A DNA stretch of 64,000 nt from Osmia lignaria lignaria (taxonomy: Eukaryota; Arthropoda; Insecta; Hymenoptera; Megachilidae), in NCBI RefSeq assembly GCF_051020975.1, contig NW_027478158.1, positions 5,952,001-6,016,000 of the forward strand, in the 5' to 3' direction. Shown here one piece after another: positions 9,522-21,757 of the stretch. Below the pieces are notes generated by a model that had not been told where the DNA came from, did no database searches, and saw only the letters and a program-made list of their open reading frames with translations. Position numbers and translations under genes: made by a program. Each line of letters begins with the position of its first letter. Positions within the stretch are counted from its first letter, which is position 1.

Positions 9522-10487
9522 TTGCAGATTTATCTCAAGGGAAGGGGCCTAACGGACATATTTCGAGATATTTCTTCTTCTTGTTGTTCTTCTTCTGCAC
9601 AGCTAAGCTGGAAGTGGCATTTGCAGCTCGCAATAGTGCAGAGTTATCTCAAAGAAAGGGGCCACGGTGTTTCTGTATCTCTATTATGTTGGTGCGGCTT
9701 CGGAACTTTTAAATATCTTGATATATCTCGAGAACTGCGCATCTGATCAAAAAATATCATAGAACATAAAAAGTAGGAAGCTTAATTCTCTACAAAAAAG
9801 GTCTCTTAACATTTTGCCATAGCTCGCTTCGTTTCCGAGATATTTGCAGATTTATCTCAAGGGAAGGGGCCTGACGGACATATTTCGAGATATTTCTTCT
9901 TCTTGTTGTTCTTCTTCTGCACAGCTAAGCTGGAAGTGGCATTTGCAGCTCGCAATAGTGCAGAGTTATCCCAAAGAAAGGGGCCACGGTGTTTCTGTAT
10001 CTCTATTATGTTGGTGCGGCTTCGCAACTTTTAAATATCTCGATATATCTCGAAAACTACGCTTCTGATCAAAAAATATCATAGAACATAAATTGTAGGA
10101 AACATAATTCTCTACAAAAAAGGTCTCTTAACATTTTGCCATAGCTCGCTTCGTTTCCGAGATATTTGCAGATTTATCTCAAGGGAAGGGTCCTGATCGA
10201 CATATTTCGAGATATTTCTTCTTCTTGTTGTTCTTCTTCTGCACAGCTAAACTGGAAGTGGCATTTCCAGCTCGCAATCGTGCAGAGTAATCTCAAAGAA
10301 GGGGGCCACGGTGTTTCTGTATCTCTATTATGTTGGTGCAGCTTCGAAGCTTTTAAATATCTTGATATATCTCGAGAACTACGCATCTGATCAAAAAATA
10401 TCATAGAACATAAAAAGTAGGAAACTTAATTCTCTACAAATAAGGTCTCTTAACATTTTGCCATAGCTCGCTTCGTTTCCGAGATAT
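9522..10487 (+). repeat. Three-monomer segment duplicated near 15962-17249
   Basis: The 9522 unit (CCTAACGG, GAACTGCGC, GTAGGAAGCTTAA), the 9844 unit (TTATCCCAAAG, CTTCGCAAC) and the 10166 unit (GGGTCCTGAT, CAATCGTGCAG) recur as 15962, 16606 and 16928. The first offset is 20 monomers and the other two are 21, because an additional monomer (16284) lies in the second copy. The segments bracket the unit B block on both sides, suggesting that B expanded inside a previously continuous stretch. Confidence 0.8.
10166..10487 (+). repeat. Monomer with extended minus-strand open frame
   Basis: A change of AGAGTTATC to AGAGTAATC removes the usual minus-strand stop, opening 76 codons on the minus strand from an ATG at 10404 down to 10174. 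In ordinary monomers the same ATG frame (from the TATCAT segment) ends after about 38 codons. As this is a single base change in one monomer, I do not call a gene. Confidence 0.75.
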
Positions 10488-12097
10488 TTGCAGATTTATC
10501 TCAAGGGAAGGGGCCTGACGGACATATTTCGAGATATTTCTTCTTCTTGTTGTTCTTCCTCTGCACAGCTAAGCTGGAAGTGGCATTTGCAGCTCGCAAT
10601 AGTGCAGAGTTATCTCAAAGAAAGGGGCCACGGTGTTTCTCTATCTCTATTATGTTGGTGCGGCTTCGGAACTTTTAAATATCTTGATATATCTCGAGAA
10701 CTACGCATCTGATCAAAAAATATCGTAGAACATAAATTGTAGGAAACATAATTCTCTACAAAAAAGGTCTCTTAACGTTTTGCCGTAGCTCGCTTCGTCT
10801 CCGAGATATTTGCAGATTTATCTCAAGGGAAGGGTCCTGACGGACATATTTCGAGATATTTCTTCTTCTTGTTGTTCTTCTTCTGCACAGCTAAACTGGA
10901 AGTGGCATTTCCAGCTCGCAATAGTGCAGAGTTATCCCAAAGAAAGGGGCCACGGTGTTTCTGTACCTCTATTATGTTGGTGCAGCTTCGGAACTTTTAA
11001 ATATCTTGATATATCTCGAGAACTACGCATCTGATCAAAAAATATCATAGAACATAAGAAGTAGCAAACTTAATTCTCTACAAAAAAGGTCTCTTAACAT
11101 TTTGCCATAGCTCGCTTCGTTTCCGAGATATTTGCAGATTTATCTCAAGGGAAGGGGCCTTACGGACATATTTAGAGATATTTCTTCTTCTTGTTGTTCT
11201 TCTTCTGCACAGCTAAGCTGGAAGTGGCATTTGCAGCTCGCAATAGTGCAGAGTTATCTCAAAGAAAGGGGCCACGGTGTTTCTGTACCTCTATTATGTT
11301 GGTGCAGCTTCGAAGCTTTTAAATATCTTGATATATCTCGAGAACTACGCATCTGATCAAAAAATATCATAGAACATAAATTGTAGGGAACATAATTCTC
11401 TACAAAAAAGGTCTCTTAACGTTTTGCCATAGCTCGCTTCGTTTCCGAGATATTTGCAGATATATCTCAAGGGAAGGGGCCTGACGGACATATTTCGAGA
11501 TATTTCTTCTTCTTGTTGTTCTTCTTCTGCACAGCTAAGCTGGAAGTGGCATTTACAGCTCGCAATAGTGGAAAGTTATCTCAAAGAAAGGGGCCACGGT
11601 GTTTCTGTATCTCTATTATGTTGGTGCGGCTTCGGAACTTTTAAATATCTTGATATATCTCGAGAACTGCGCATCTGATCAAAAAATATCATAGAACATA
11701 AAAAGTAGGAAACTTAATTCTCTACGAAAAAGGTCTCTTAACATTTTGCCATAGCTCTCTTCGTTTCCGAGATATTTGCAGATTTATCTCAAGGGAAGGG
11801 GCCTGACGGACATATTTCGAGATATTTCTTCTTCTTGTTGTTCTTCTTCTGCACAGCTGAGCTGGAAGTGGCATTTGCAGCTCGCAATAGTGCAGAGTTA
11901 TCTCAAAGAAAGGGGCCACGGTGTTTCTGTATCTCTATTATGTTGCTGCGGCTACGGAACTTTTAAATATCTTGATATATCTCGAGAACTGCGCATCTGA
12001 TCAAAAAATATCATAGAACATAAAAAGTAGGAAACTTAATTCTCTACAAATAAGGTCTCTTAACATTTTGCCATAGCTCGCTTCGTTTCCGAGATAT
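10488..12097 (+). repeat. Higher-order unit B, copy 1 (5 monomers, 1610 bp)
   Basis: Five marked monomers in order: GTTTCTCTATC with TATCGTAG (10488); GGGTCCTGACGG with GTCTCCGAG upstream (10810); CCTTACGG and TTTAGAGATA with CTTCGAAGC (11132); GATATATCTC with TAGTGGAAAG (11454); and GCTGAGCTGG with TTGCTGCGGCTACGG (11776). The same order recurs at 12098 and 14030. Confidence 0.9.
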
Positions 12098-13707
12098 TTG
12101 CAGATTTATCTCAAGGGAAGGGGCCTGACGGACATATTTCGAGATATTTCTTCTTCTTGTTGTTCTTCCTCTGCACAGCTAAGCTGGAAGTGGCATTTGC
12201 AGCTCGCAATAGTGCAGAGTTATCTCAAAGAAAGGGGCCACGGTGTTTCTCTATCTCTATTATGTTGGTGCGGCTTCGGAACTTTTAAATATCTTGATAT
12301 ATCTCGAGAACTACGCATCTGATCAAAAAATATCGTAGAACATAAATTGTAGGAAACATAATTCTCTACAAAAAAGGTCTCTTAACGTTTTGCCGTAGCT
12401 CGCTTCGTCTCCGAGATATTTGCAGATTTATCTCAAGGGAAGGGTCCTGACGGACATATTTCGAGATATTTCTTCTTCTTGTTGTTCTTCTTCTGCACAG
12501 CTAAACTGGAAGTGGCATTTCCAGCTCGCAATAGTGCAGAGTTATCCCAAAGAAAGGGGCCACGGTGTTTCTGTACCTCTATTATGTTGGTGCAGCTTCG
12601 GAACTTTTAAATATCTTGATATATCTCGAGAACTACGCATCTGATCAAAAAATATCATAGAACATAAGAAGTAGCAAACTTAATTCTCTACAAAAAAGGT
12701 CTCTTAACATTTTGCCATAGCTCGCTTCGTTTCCGAGATATTTGCAGATTTATCTCAAGGGAAGGGGCCTTACGGACATATTTAGAGATATTTCTTCTTC
12801 TTGTTGTTCTTCTTCTGCACAGCTAAGCTGGAAGTGGCATTTGCAGCTCGCAATAGTGCAGAGTTATCTCAAAGAAAGGGGCCACGGTGTTTCTGTACCT
12901 CTATTATGTTGGTGCAGCTTCGAAGCTTTTAAATATCTTGATATATCTCGAGAACTACGCATCTGATCAAAAAATATCATAGAACATAAATTGTAGGGAA
13001 CATAATTCTCTACAAAAAAGGTCTCTTAACGTTTTGCCATAGCTCGCTTCGTTTCCGAGATATTTGCAGATATATCTCAAGGGAAGGGGCCTGACGGACA
13101 TATTTCGAGATATTTCTTCTTCTTGTTGTTCTTCTTCTGCACAGCTAAGCTGGAAGTGGCATTTACAGCTCGCAATAGTGGAAAGTTATCTCAAAGAAAG
13201 GGGCCACGGTGTTTCTGTATCTCTATTATGTTGGTGCGGCTTCGGAACTTTTAAATATCTTGATATATCTCGAGAACTGCGCATCTGATCAAAAAATATC
13301 ATAGAACATAAAAAGTAGGAAACTTAATTCTCTACGAAAAAGGTCTCTTAACATTTTGCCATAGCTCTCTTCGTTTCCGAGATATTTGCAGATTTATCTC
13401 AAGGGAAGGGGCCTGACGGACATATTTCGAGATATTTCTTCTTCTTGTTGTTCTTCTTCTGCACAGCTGAGCTGGAAGTGGCATTTGCAGCTCGCAATAG
13501 TGCAGAGTTATCTCAAAGAAAGGGGCCACGGTGTTTCTGTATCTCTATTATGTTGCTGCGGCTACGGAACTTTTAAATATCTTGATATATCTCGAGAACT
13601 GCGCATCTGATCAAAAAATATCATAGAACATAAAAAGTAGGAACCTTAATTCTCTACAAAAAAGGTCTCTTAACATTTTGCCATAGCTCGCTTCGTTTCC
13701 GAGATAT
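12098..13707 (+). repeat. Higher-order unit B, copy 2 (5 monomers, 1610 bp)
   Basis: Follows copy 1 directly at an offset of exactly 1610 bp and shares all its markers, including TTTAGAGATA in the third monomer and the GCTACGG variant in the fifth. The tail of the last monomer reads GAACCTTAATTC, which copy 1 lacks. Confidence 0.9.
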
Positions 13708-14029
13708 TTGCAGATTTATCTCAAGGGAAGGGGCCTGACGGACATATTTCGAGATATTTCTTCTTCTTGTTGTTCTTCTTCTGCACAGCTGAGCTGGAAG
13801 TGGCATTTGCAGCTCGCAATAGTGCAGAGTTATCTCAAAGAAAGGGGCCACGGTGTTTCTGTATCTCTATTATGTTGCTGCGGCTTCGGAACTTTTAAAT
13901 ATCTTGATATACCTCGAGAACTGCGCATCTGATCAAAAAATATCATAGAACATAAAAAGTAGGAAACTTAATTCTCTACAAAAAAGGTCTCTTAACATTT
14001 TGCCATAGCTCGCTTCGTTTCCGAGATAT
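13708..14029 (+). repeat. Extra monomer inserted between unit B copies 2 and 3
   Basis: Near-identical to the preceding 13386 monomer (GCTGAGCTGG and TTGCTGCGG) but with GCTTCGG in place of GCTACGG and a private TATACCTCGAG. It shifts the spacing between the second and third B copies from 1610 to 1932 bp, the simplest reading being a one-monomer unequal exchange. Confidence 0.8.
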
Positions 14030-15639
14030 TTGCAGATATATCTCAAGGGAAGGGGCCTGACGGACATATTTCGAGATATTTCTTCTTCTTGTTGTTCTTC
14101 CTCTGCACAGCTAAGCTGGAAGTGGCATTTGCAGCTCGCAATAGTGCAGAGTTATCTCAAAGAAAGGGGCCACGGTGTTTCTCTATCTCTATTATGTTGG
14201 TGCGGCTTCGGAACTTTTAAATATCTTGATATATCTCGAGAACTACGCATCTGATCAAAAAATATCGTAGAACATAAATTGTAGGAAACATAATTCTCTA
14301 CAAAAAAGGTCTCTTAACGTTTTGCCGTAGCTCGCTTCGTCTCCGAGATATTTGCAGATTTATCTCAAGGGAAGGGTCCTGACGGACATATTTCGAGATA
14401 TTTCTTCTTCTTGTTGTTCTTCTTCTGCACAGTTAAACTGGAAGTGGCATTTCCAGCTCGCAATAGTGCAGAGTTATCCCAAAGAAAGGGGCCACGGTGT
14501 TTCTGTACCTCCATTATGTTGGTGCAGCTTCGGAACTTTTAAATATCTTGATATATCTCGAGAACTACGCATCTGATCAAAAAATATCATAGAACATAAG
14601 AAGTAGCAAACTTAATTCTCTACAAAAAAGGTCTCTTAACATTTTGCCATAGCTCGCTTCGTTTCCGAGATATTTGCAGATTTATCTCAAGGGAAGGGGC
14701 CTTACGGACATATTTAGAGATATTTCTTCTTCTTGTTGTTCTTCTTCTGCACAGCTAAGCTGGAAGTGGCATTTGCAGCTCGCAATAGTGCAGAGTTATC
14801 TCAAAGAAAGGGGCCACGGTGTTTCTGTACCTCTATTATGTTGGTGCAGCTTCGAAGCTTTTAAATATCTTGATATATCTCGAGAACTACGCATCTGATC
14901 AAAAAATATCATAGAACATAAATTGTAGGGAACATAATTCTCTACAAAAAAGGTCTCTTAACGTTTTGCCATAGCTCGCTTCGTTTCCGAGATATTTGCA
15001 GATATATCTCAAGGGAAGGGGCCTGACGGACATATTTCGAGATATTTCTTCTTCTTGTTGTTCTTCTTCTGCACAGCTAAGCTGGAAGTGGCATTTACAG
15101 CTCGCAATAGTGGAAAGTTATCTCAAAGAAAGGGGCCACGGTGTTTCTGTATCTCTATTATGTTGGTGCGGCTTCGGAACTTTTAAATATCTTGATATAT
15201 CTCGAGAACTGCGCATCTGATCAAAAAATATCATAGAACATAAAAAGTAGGAAACTTAATTCTCTACAAAAAAGGTCTCTTAACATTTTGCCATAGCTCT
15301 CTTCGTTTCCGAGATATTTGCAGATTTATCTCAAGGGAAGGGGCCTGACGGACATATTTCGAGATATTTCTTCTTCTTGTTGTTCTTCTTCTGCACAGCT
15401 GAGCTGGAAGTGGCATTTGCAGCTCGCAATAGTGCAGAGTTATCTCAAAGAAAGGGGCCACGGTGTTTCTGTATCTCTATTATGTTGCTGCGGCTTCGGA
15501 ACTTTTAAATATCTTGATATATCTCGAGAACTGCGCATCTGATCAAAAAATATCATAGAACATAAAAAGTAGGAACCTTAATTCTCTACAAAAAAGGTCT
15601 CTTAACATTTTGCCATAGCTCGCTTCGTTTCCGAGATAT
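14030..15639 (+). repeat. Higher-order unit B, copy 3 (5 monomers, 1610 bp)
   Basis: The five-monomer order of unit B again, with CACAGTTAAAC and ACCTCCATTATG as private changes in the second monomer. Its fifth monomer (15318) has GCTTCGG and so resembles the inserted 13708 monomer more than the fifth monomers of copies 1 and 2. Confidence 0.9.
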
Positions 15640-17249
15640 TTGCAGATTTATCTCAAGGGAAGGGGCCTGACGGACATATTTCGAGATATCTCTTCTTCTT
15701 GTTGTTCTTCCTCTGCACAGCTAAGCTGGAAGTGGCATTTGCAGCTCGCAATAGTGCAGAGTTATCTCAAAGAAAGGGGCCACGGTGTTTCTGTATCTCT
15801 ATTATGTTGGTGCGGCTTCGGAACTTTTAAATATCTCGATATATCTCGAAAACTACGCTTCTGATCAAAAAATATCATAGAACATAAAGTGTAGGAAACA
15901 TAATTCTCTACAAAAAAGGTCTCTTAACATTTTGCGATAGCTCGCTTCGTTTCCGAGATATTTGCAGATTTATCTCAAGGGAAGGGGCCTAACGGACATA
16001 TTTCGAGATATTTCTTCTTCTTGTTGTCCTTCTTCTGCACAGCTAAGCTGGAAGTGGCATTTGCAGCTCGCAATAGTGCAGAGTTATCTCAAAGAAAGGG
16101 GCCACGGTGTTTCTGTATCTCTATTATGTTGGTGCGGCTTCGGAACTTTTAAATATCTTGATATATCTCGAGAACTGCGCATCTGATCAAAAAATATCAC
16201 AGAACATAAAAAGTAGGAAGCTTAATTCTCTACAAAAAAGGTCTCTTAACATTTTGCCATAGCTCGCTTCGTTTCCGAGATATTTGCAGATTTATCTCAA
16301 GGGAAGGGGCCTAACGGACATATTTCGAGATATTTTTGCTTCTTGTTGTTCTTCTTCTGCACAGCTAAACTGGAAGTGGCATTTGCAGCTCGCAATAGTG
16401 CAGAGTTATCTCAAAGAAAGGGGCCACGGTGTTTCTGTATCTCTATTATGTTGGTGCGGCTTCGGAACTTTTAAATATCTTGATATATCTCGAAAACTAC
16501 GCTTCTGATCAAAAAATATCATAGAACATAACTTGTAGGAAACATAATTCTCTACAAAAAAGGTCTCTTAAGATTTTGCAATAGCCCGCTTCGTTTCCGA
16601 GATAGTTGCAGATTTATCTCAAGGGAAGGGGCCTGACGGACATATTTCGAGATATTTCTTCTTCTTGTTGTTCTTCTTCTGCACAGCTAAGCTGGAAGTG
16701 GCATTTGCAGCTCGCAATAGTGCAGAGTTATCCCAAAGAAAGGGGCCACGGTGTTTCTGTATCTCTATTATGTTGGTGCGGCTTCGCAACTTTTAAATAT
16801 CTCGATATATCTCGAAAACTACGCTTCTGATCAAAAAATATCATAGAACATAAATTGTAGGAAACATAATTCTCTACAAAAAAGGTCTCTTAACATTTTG
16901 CCATAGCTCGCTTCGTTTCCGAGATATTTGCAGATTTATCTCAAGGGAAGGGTCCTGATGGACATATTTCGAGATATTTCTTCTTCTTGTTGTTCTTCTT
17001 CTGCACAGCTAAACTGGAAGTGGCATTTCCAGCTCGCAATCGTGCAGAGTTATCTCAAAGAAAGGGGCCACGGTGTTTCTGTATCTCTATTATGTTGGTG
17101 CGGCTTCGGAACTTTTAAATATCTTGATATATCTCGAGAACTACGCATCTGATCAAAAAACATTATAGAACATAAAAAGTAGGAAACTTAATTCTCTACA
17201 AAAAAGGTCTCTTAACATTTTGCGATAGCTCGCTTCGTTTCCGAGATAT
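15640..17249 (+). repeat. Segment flanking unit B on the right
   Basis: The 15640 unit carries the AAGTGTAGG and TTGCGATAG tail of 7912. The 15962, 16606 and 16928 units correspond to 9522, 9844 and 10166. The 16284 monomer is additional: it has TTTTTGCTTCTTG in the T/C tract and combines CTAAACTGG with GCATTTGCAG, two sites otherwise found in opposite states. Confidence 0.75.
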
Positions 17250-20147
17250 TTGCAGATTTATCTCCAGGGAAGGGGCCTGACGGACATATTTCGAGATATT
17301 TCTTCTTCTTGTTGTTCTTCTTCTGCACAGCTAAACTGGAAGTGGCACTTCCAGCTCGCAATAGTGCAGAGTTATCTCAAAGAAAGGAGCCACGGTGTTT
17401 CTGTATCTCTATTCTGTTGGTGCGGCTTCGGAACTTTTAAATATCTTGATATATCTCGAGAACTACGCATCTGATCAAAAAATATCATAGAACATAAAAA
17501 GTAGGAAACTTAATTCTCTACAAAAAAGGTCTCTTAACATTTTGCCATAGCTCGCTTCGTTTCCGAGATATTTGCAGATTTATCTCAAGGGAAGGGGCCT
17601 GACGGACATATTTCGAGATATTTCTTCTTCTTGTTGTTCTTCTTCTGCACAGCTAAGCTGGAAGTGGCATTTGCGGCTCGCACTAGTGCAGAGTTATCTC
17701 AAAGAAAGGGGCCACGGTGTTTCTGTATCTCTATTATGTTGGTGCGGCTTCGGAACTATTAAATATCTCGATATATCTCGAAAACTACGCTTCTGATCAA
17801 AAAATATCATAGAACATAAATTGTAGGAAACATAATTCTCTACAAAAAAGGTGTCTTAGCATTTTGCCATAGCTCGCTTTGTTTCCGAGATATTTGCAGA
17901 TTTATCTCAAGGGAAGGGGCCTGACGGACATATTTCGAGATATTTCTTCTTCTTGTTGTTCTTCTTCTGCACAGCTAAACTGGAAGTGGCATTTCCAACT
18001 CGCAATAGTGCAGAGTTATCTCAAAGAAAGGAGCCACGGTGTTTCTGTATCTCTATTATGTTGGTGCGGCTTCGGAACTTTTAAATATCTTGATATATCT
18101 CGAGAACTACGCATCTGATCAAAAAATATCGTAGAACATAAAAAGTAGGAAACTTAATTCTCTACAAATAAAGTCTCTTAACATTTTGCCATAGCTCGCT
18201 TCGTTTCCGAGATATTTGCAGATTTATCTCAAGGGAAGGGGCCTGACGGACATATTTCGAGATATTTCTTCTTCTTGTTGTTCTTCTTCTGCACAGCTAA
18301 GCTGGAAGTGGCATTTGCGGCTCGCACTAGTGCAGCGTTATCTCAAAGAAAGGGGCCACGGTGTTTCTGTATCTCTATTATGTTGGTGCGGCTTCGGAAC
18401 TTTTAAATATCTTGATATATCTCGAGAACTACGCATCTGATCAAAAAATATCATAGAACATAAAAAGTAGGAAACTTAATTCTCTACAAAAAAGGTCTCT
18501 TAACATTTTGCGATAGCTCGCTTCGTTTCCGAGATATTTGCAGATTTATCTCAAGGGAAGGGGCCTGACGGACATATTTCGAGATATTTCTTCTTCTTGT
18601 TGTTCTTCTTCTGCACAGCTAAACTGGAAGTGGCATTTCCAGCTCACAATAGTGCAGAGTTATCTCAAAGAAAGGAGCCACGGTGTTTCTGTATCTCTAT
18701 TCTGTTGGTGCGGCTTCGGAACTTTTAAATATCTTGATATATCTCGAGAACTACGCATCTGATCAAAAAATATCATAGAACATAAAAAGTAGGAAACTTA
18801 ATTCTCTACAAAAAAGGTCTCTTAACATTTTGCAATAGCTCGCTTCGTTTCCGAGATATTTGCAGATTTATCTCAAGGGAAGGGGCCTGACGGACATATT
18901 TCGAGATATTTCTTCTTCTTGTTGTTCTTCTTCTGCACAGCTAAGCTGGAAGTGGCATTTGCGGCTCGCACTAGTGCAGAGTTATCTCAAAGAAAGGGGC
19001 CACGGTGTTTCTGTATCTCTATTATGTTGGTGCGGCTTCGGAACTATTAAATATCTCGATATATCTCGAAAACTACGCTTCTGATCAAAAAATATCATAG
19101 AACATAAATTGTAGGAAACATAATTCTCTACAAAAAAGGTGTCTCAGCATTTTGCCATAGCTCGCTTCGTTTCCGAGATATTTGCAGATTTATCTCAAGG
19201 GAAGGGGCCTGACGGACATATTTCGAGATATTTCTTCTTCTTGTTGTTCTTCTTCTGCACAGCTAAGCTGGAAGTGGCATTTGCAGCTCGCAATAGTGCA
19301 GAGTTATCTCAAAGAAAGGGGCCACTGTGTTTCTGTATCTCTATTATGTTGGTGCGGCTTCGGAACTTTTAAATATCTTGATATATCTCGAGAACTGCGC
19401 ATCTGGTCAAAAAATATCATAGAACATAAAAAGTAGGAAACTTAATTCTCTACAAAAAAGGTCTCTTAACATTTTGCCATAGCTCGCTTCGTTTCCGAGA
19501 TATTTGCAGGTTTATCTCAAGGGAAGGGGCCTAACGGACATATTTCGAGATATTTCTTCTTCTTGTTGTTCTTCTTCTGCACAGCTAAACTGGAAGTGGC
19601 ATTTCCAGCTCGCAATAGTGCAGAGTTATCTCAAAGAAAGGAGCCACGGTGTTTCTGTATCTCTATTCTGTTGGTGCGGTTTCGGAACTTTTAAATATCT
19701 TGATATATCTCGAGAACTACGCATCTGATCAAAAAATATCATAGAACATAAAAAGTAGGAAACTTAATTCTATACAAAAAAGGTCTCTTAACATTTTGCC
19801 ATAGCTCGCTTCGTTTCCGAGATATTTGCAGATTTATCTCAAGGGAAGGGGCCTGACGGACATATTTCGAGATATTTCTTCTTCTTGTTGTTCTTCTTCT
19901 GCACAGCTAAGCTGGAAGTGGCATTTGCAGCTCGCAATAGTGCAGAGTTATCTCAAAGAAAGGGGCCACGGTGTTTCTGTATCTCTATTATGTTGGTGCG
20001 GCTTCCGAACTTTTAAATATCTTGATATATCTGGAGAACTACGCATCTGATCAAAAAATATCATAGAACATAAAAAGTAGGAAACTTAATTCTCTACAAA
20101 AAAGGTCTCTTAACATTTTGCCATAGCTCTCTTCGTTTCCGAGATAT
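17250..20147 (+). repeat. Mixed-subtype block with partial 4-monomer period
   Basis: Two monomers (17250, 17572) recur 1288 bp later (18538, 18860): a CTAAACTGG/TTCCAG monomer with TATTCTGTTGG, then one with GCGGCTCGCACTAG and GAACTATTAAA. The following monomers differ, so the 4-monomer repeat is partial. Marker GTGTCTTAGC at about 17852 is echoed as GTGTCTCAGC at about 19140. The trio 18860/19182/19504 reappears at 30774 and 33672. Confidence 0.75.
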
Positions 20148-20791
20148 TTGCAGATTTATCTCAAGGGAAGGGGCCTGACGGACATATTTCGAGATATTTC
20201 TTCTTCTTGTTGTTCTTCTTCTGCACAGCTAAGCTGGAAGTGGCATTTGCAGCTCGCAATAGTGCAGAGTTATCTCAAAGAAAGGAGCCACGGTGTTTCT
20301 GTATCTCTATTCTGTTGGTGCGGCTTCGGAACTTTTAAATATCTTGATATATCTCGAGAACTACGCATCTGATCAAAAAATATCATAGAACATAAAAAGT
20401 AGGAAACTTAATTCTATACAAAAAAGGTCTCTTAACATTTTGCCATAGCTAGCTTCGTTTCCGAGATATTTGCAGATTTATCTCAAGGGAAGGGGCCTGA
20501 CGGACATATTTCGAGATATTTCTTCTTCTTGTTGTTCTTCTTCTGCACAGCTAAGCTGGAAGTGGCATTTGCAGCTCGCAATAGTGCAGAGTTATCTCAA
20601 AGAAAGGAGCCACGGTGTTTCTGTATCTCTATTCTGTTGGTGCGGCTTCGGAACTTTTAAATATCTTGATATATCTCGAGAACTACGCATCTGATCAAAA
20701 AATATCATAGAACATAAAAAGTAGGAAACTTAATTCTATACAAAAAAGGTCTCTTAACATTTTGCTATAGCTCGCTTCGTTTCCGAGATAT
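20148..20791 (+). repeat. Tandem pair of near-identical monomers
   Basis: Monomers at 20148 and 20470 share AAAGGAGCCACGG, TATTCTGTTGG and the rare TCTATACAAAA tail. They are effectively a one-monomer duplication, differing mainly in the upstream CTCTCTTCG versus CTAGCTTCG. Confidence 0.75.
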
Positions 20792-21435
20792 TTGCAGATT
20801 TATCTCAAGGGAAGGGGCCTGACGGACATATTTCGAGATATTTCTTCTTCTTGTTGTTCTTCTTCTGCACAGCTAAGCTGGAAGTGGCATTTGCAGCTCG
20901 CAATAGTGCAGAGTTATCTCAAAGAAAGGAGCCACGGTGTTTCTGTATCTCTATTATGTTGCTGCGGCTTCGGAACTTTTAAATATCTTGATATATCTCG
21001 AGAACTACGCATCTGATCAAAAAATATCGTAGAACATAAAAAGTAGGAAACTTAATTCTCTACAAATAAAGTCTCTTAACATTTTGCCATAGCTCGCTTC
21101 GTTTCCGAGATATTTGCAGATTTATCTCAAGGGAAGGGGCCTGACGGACATATTTCGAGATATTTCTTCTTCTTGTTGTTCTTCTTCTGCACAGCTAAGC
21201 TGGAAGTGGCATTTGCGGCTCGCACTAGTGCAGCGTTATCTCAAAGAAAGGGGCCACGGTGTTTCTGTATCTCTATTATGTTGGTGCGGCTTCGGAACTT
21301 TTAAATATCTTGATATATCTCGAGAACTACGCATCTGATCAAAAAATATCGTAGAACATAAAAAGTAGGAAACTTAATTCTCTACAAATAAAGTCTCTTA
21401 ACATTTTGCCATAGCTCGCTTCGTTTCCGAGATAT
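20792..21435 (+). repeat. Two-monomer block repeated at 23368-24011
   Basis: The 20792 monomer (AAAGGAGCC with TTGCTGCGGC, preceded by TTGCTATAG) and the 21114 monomer (GCACTAGTGCAGCG) are separated by the rare tail ACAAATAAAGTCTC. The same pair and the same tail occur 2576 bp (8 monomers) later. Confidence 0.8.
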
Positions 21436-21757
21436 TTGCAGATTTATCTCAAGGGAAGGGGCCTGACGGACATATTTCGAGATATTTCTTCTTCTTGTTG
21501 TTCTTCTTCTGCACAGCTAAGCTGGAAGTGGCATTTGCGGCTCGCACTAGTGCAGCGTTATCTCAAAGAAAGGGGCCACGGTGTTTCTGTATCTCTATTA
21601 TGTTGGTGCGGCTTCGGAACTTTTAAATATCTTGATATATCTCGAGAACTACGCATCTGATCAAAAAATATCATAGAACATAAAAAGTAGGAAACTTAAT
21701 TCTCTACAAAAAAGGTCTCTTAACATTTTGCCATAGCTCGCTTCGTTTCCGAGATAT
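21436..21757 (+). repeat. Tandem copy of the 21114 monomer
   Basis: Repeats the GCGGCTCGCACTAGTGCAGCG monomer immediately downstream of its match, including the rare CAAATAAAGTCTC just before it. Only one copy of this monomer is present at the 23690 counterpart, so the doubling is local and recent. Confidence 0.75.

Noticed and set aside
11722..11919. Minus-strand frames of 65 codons (also near 13332, 13654, 15264, 26856, 46176, 48430, 53576, 63497)
   Set aside because: They open at GTG on the minus strand and arise from point variants (mostly GCTGAGC for GCTAAGC) that remove a stop in that frame. They overlap the repeat exactly and have no independent support.
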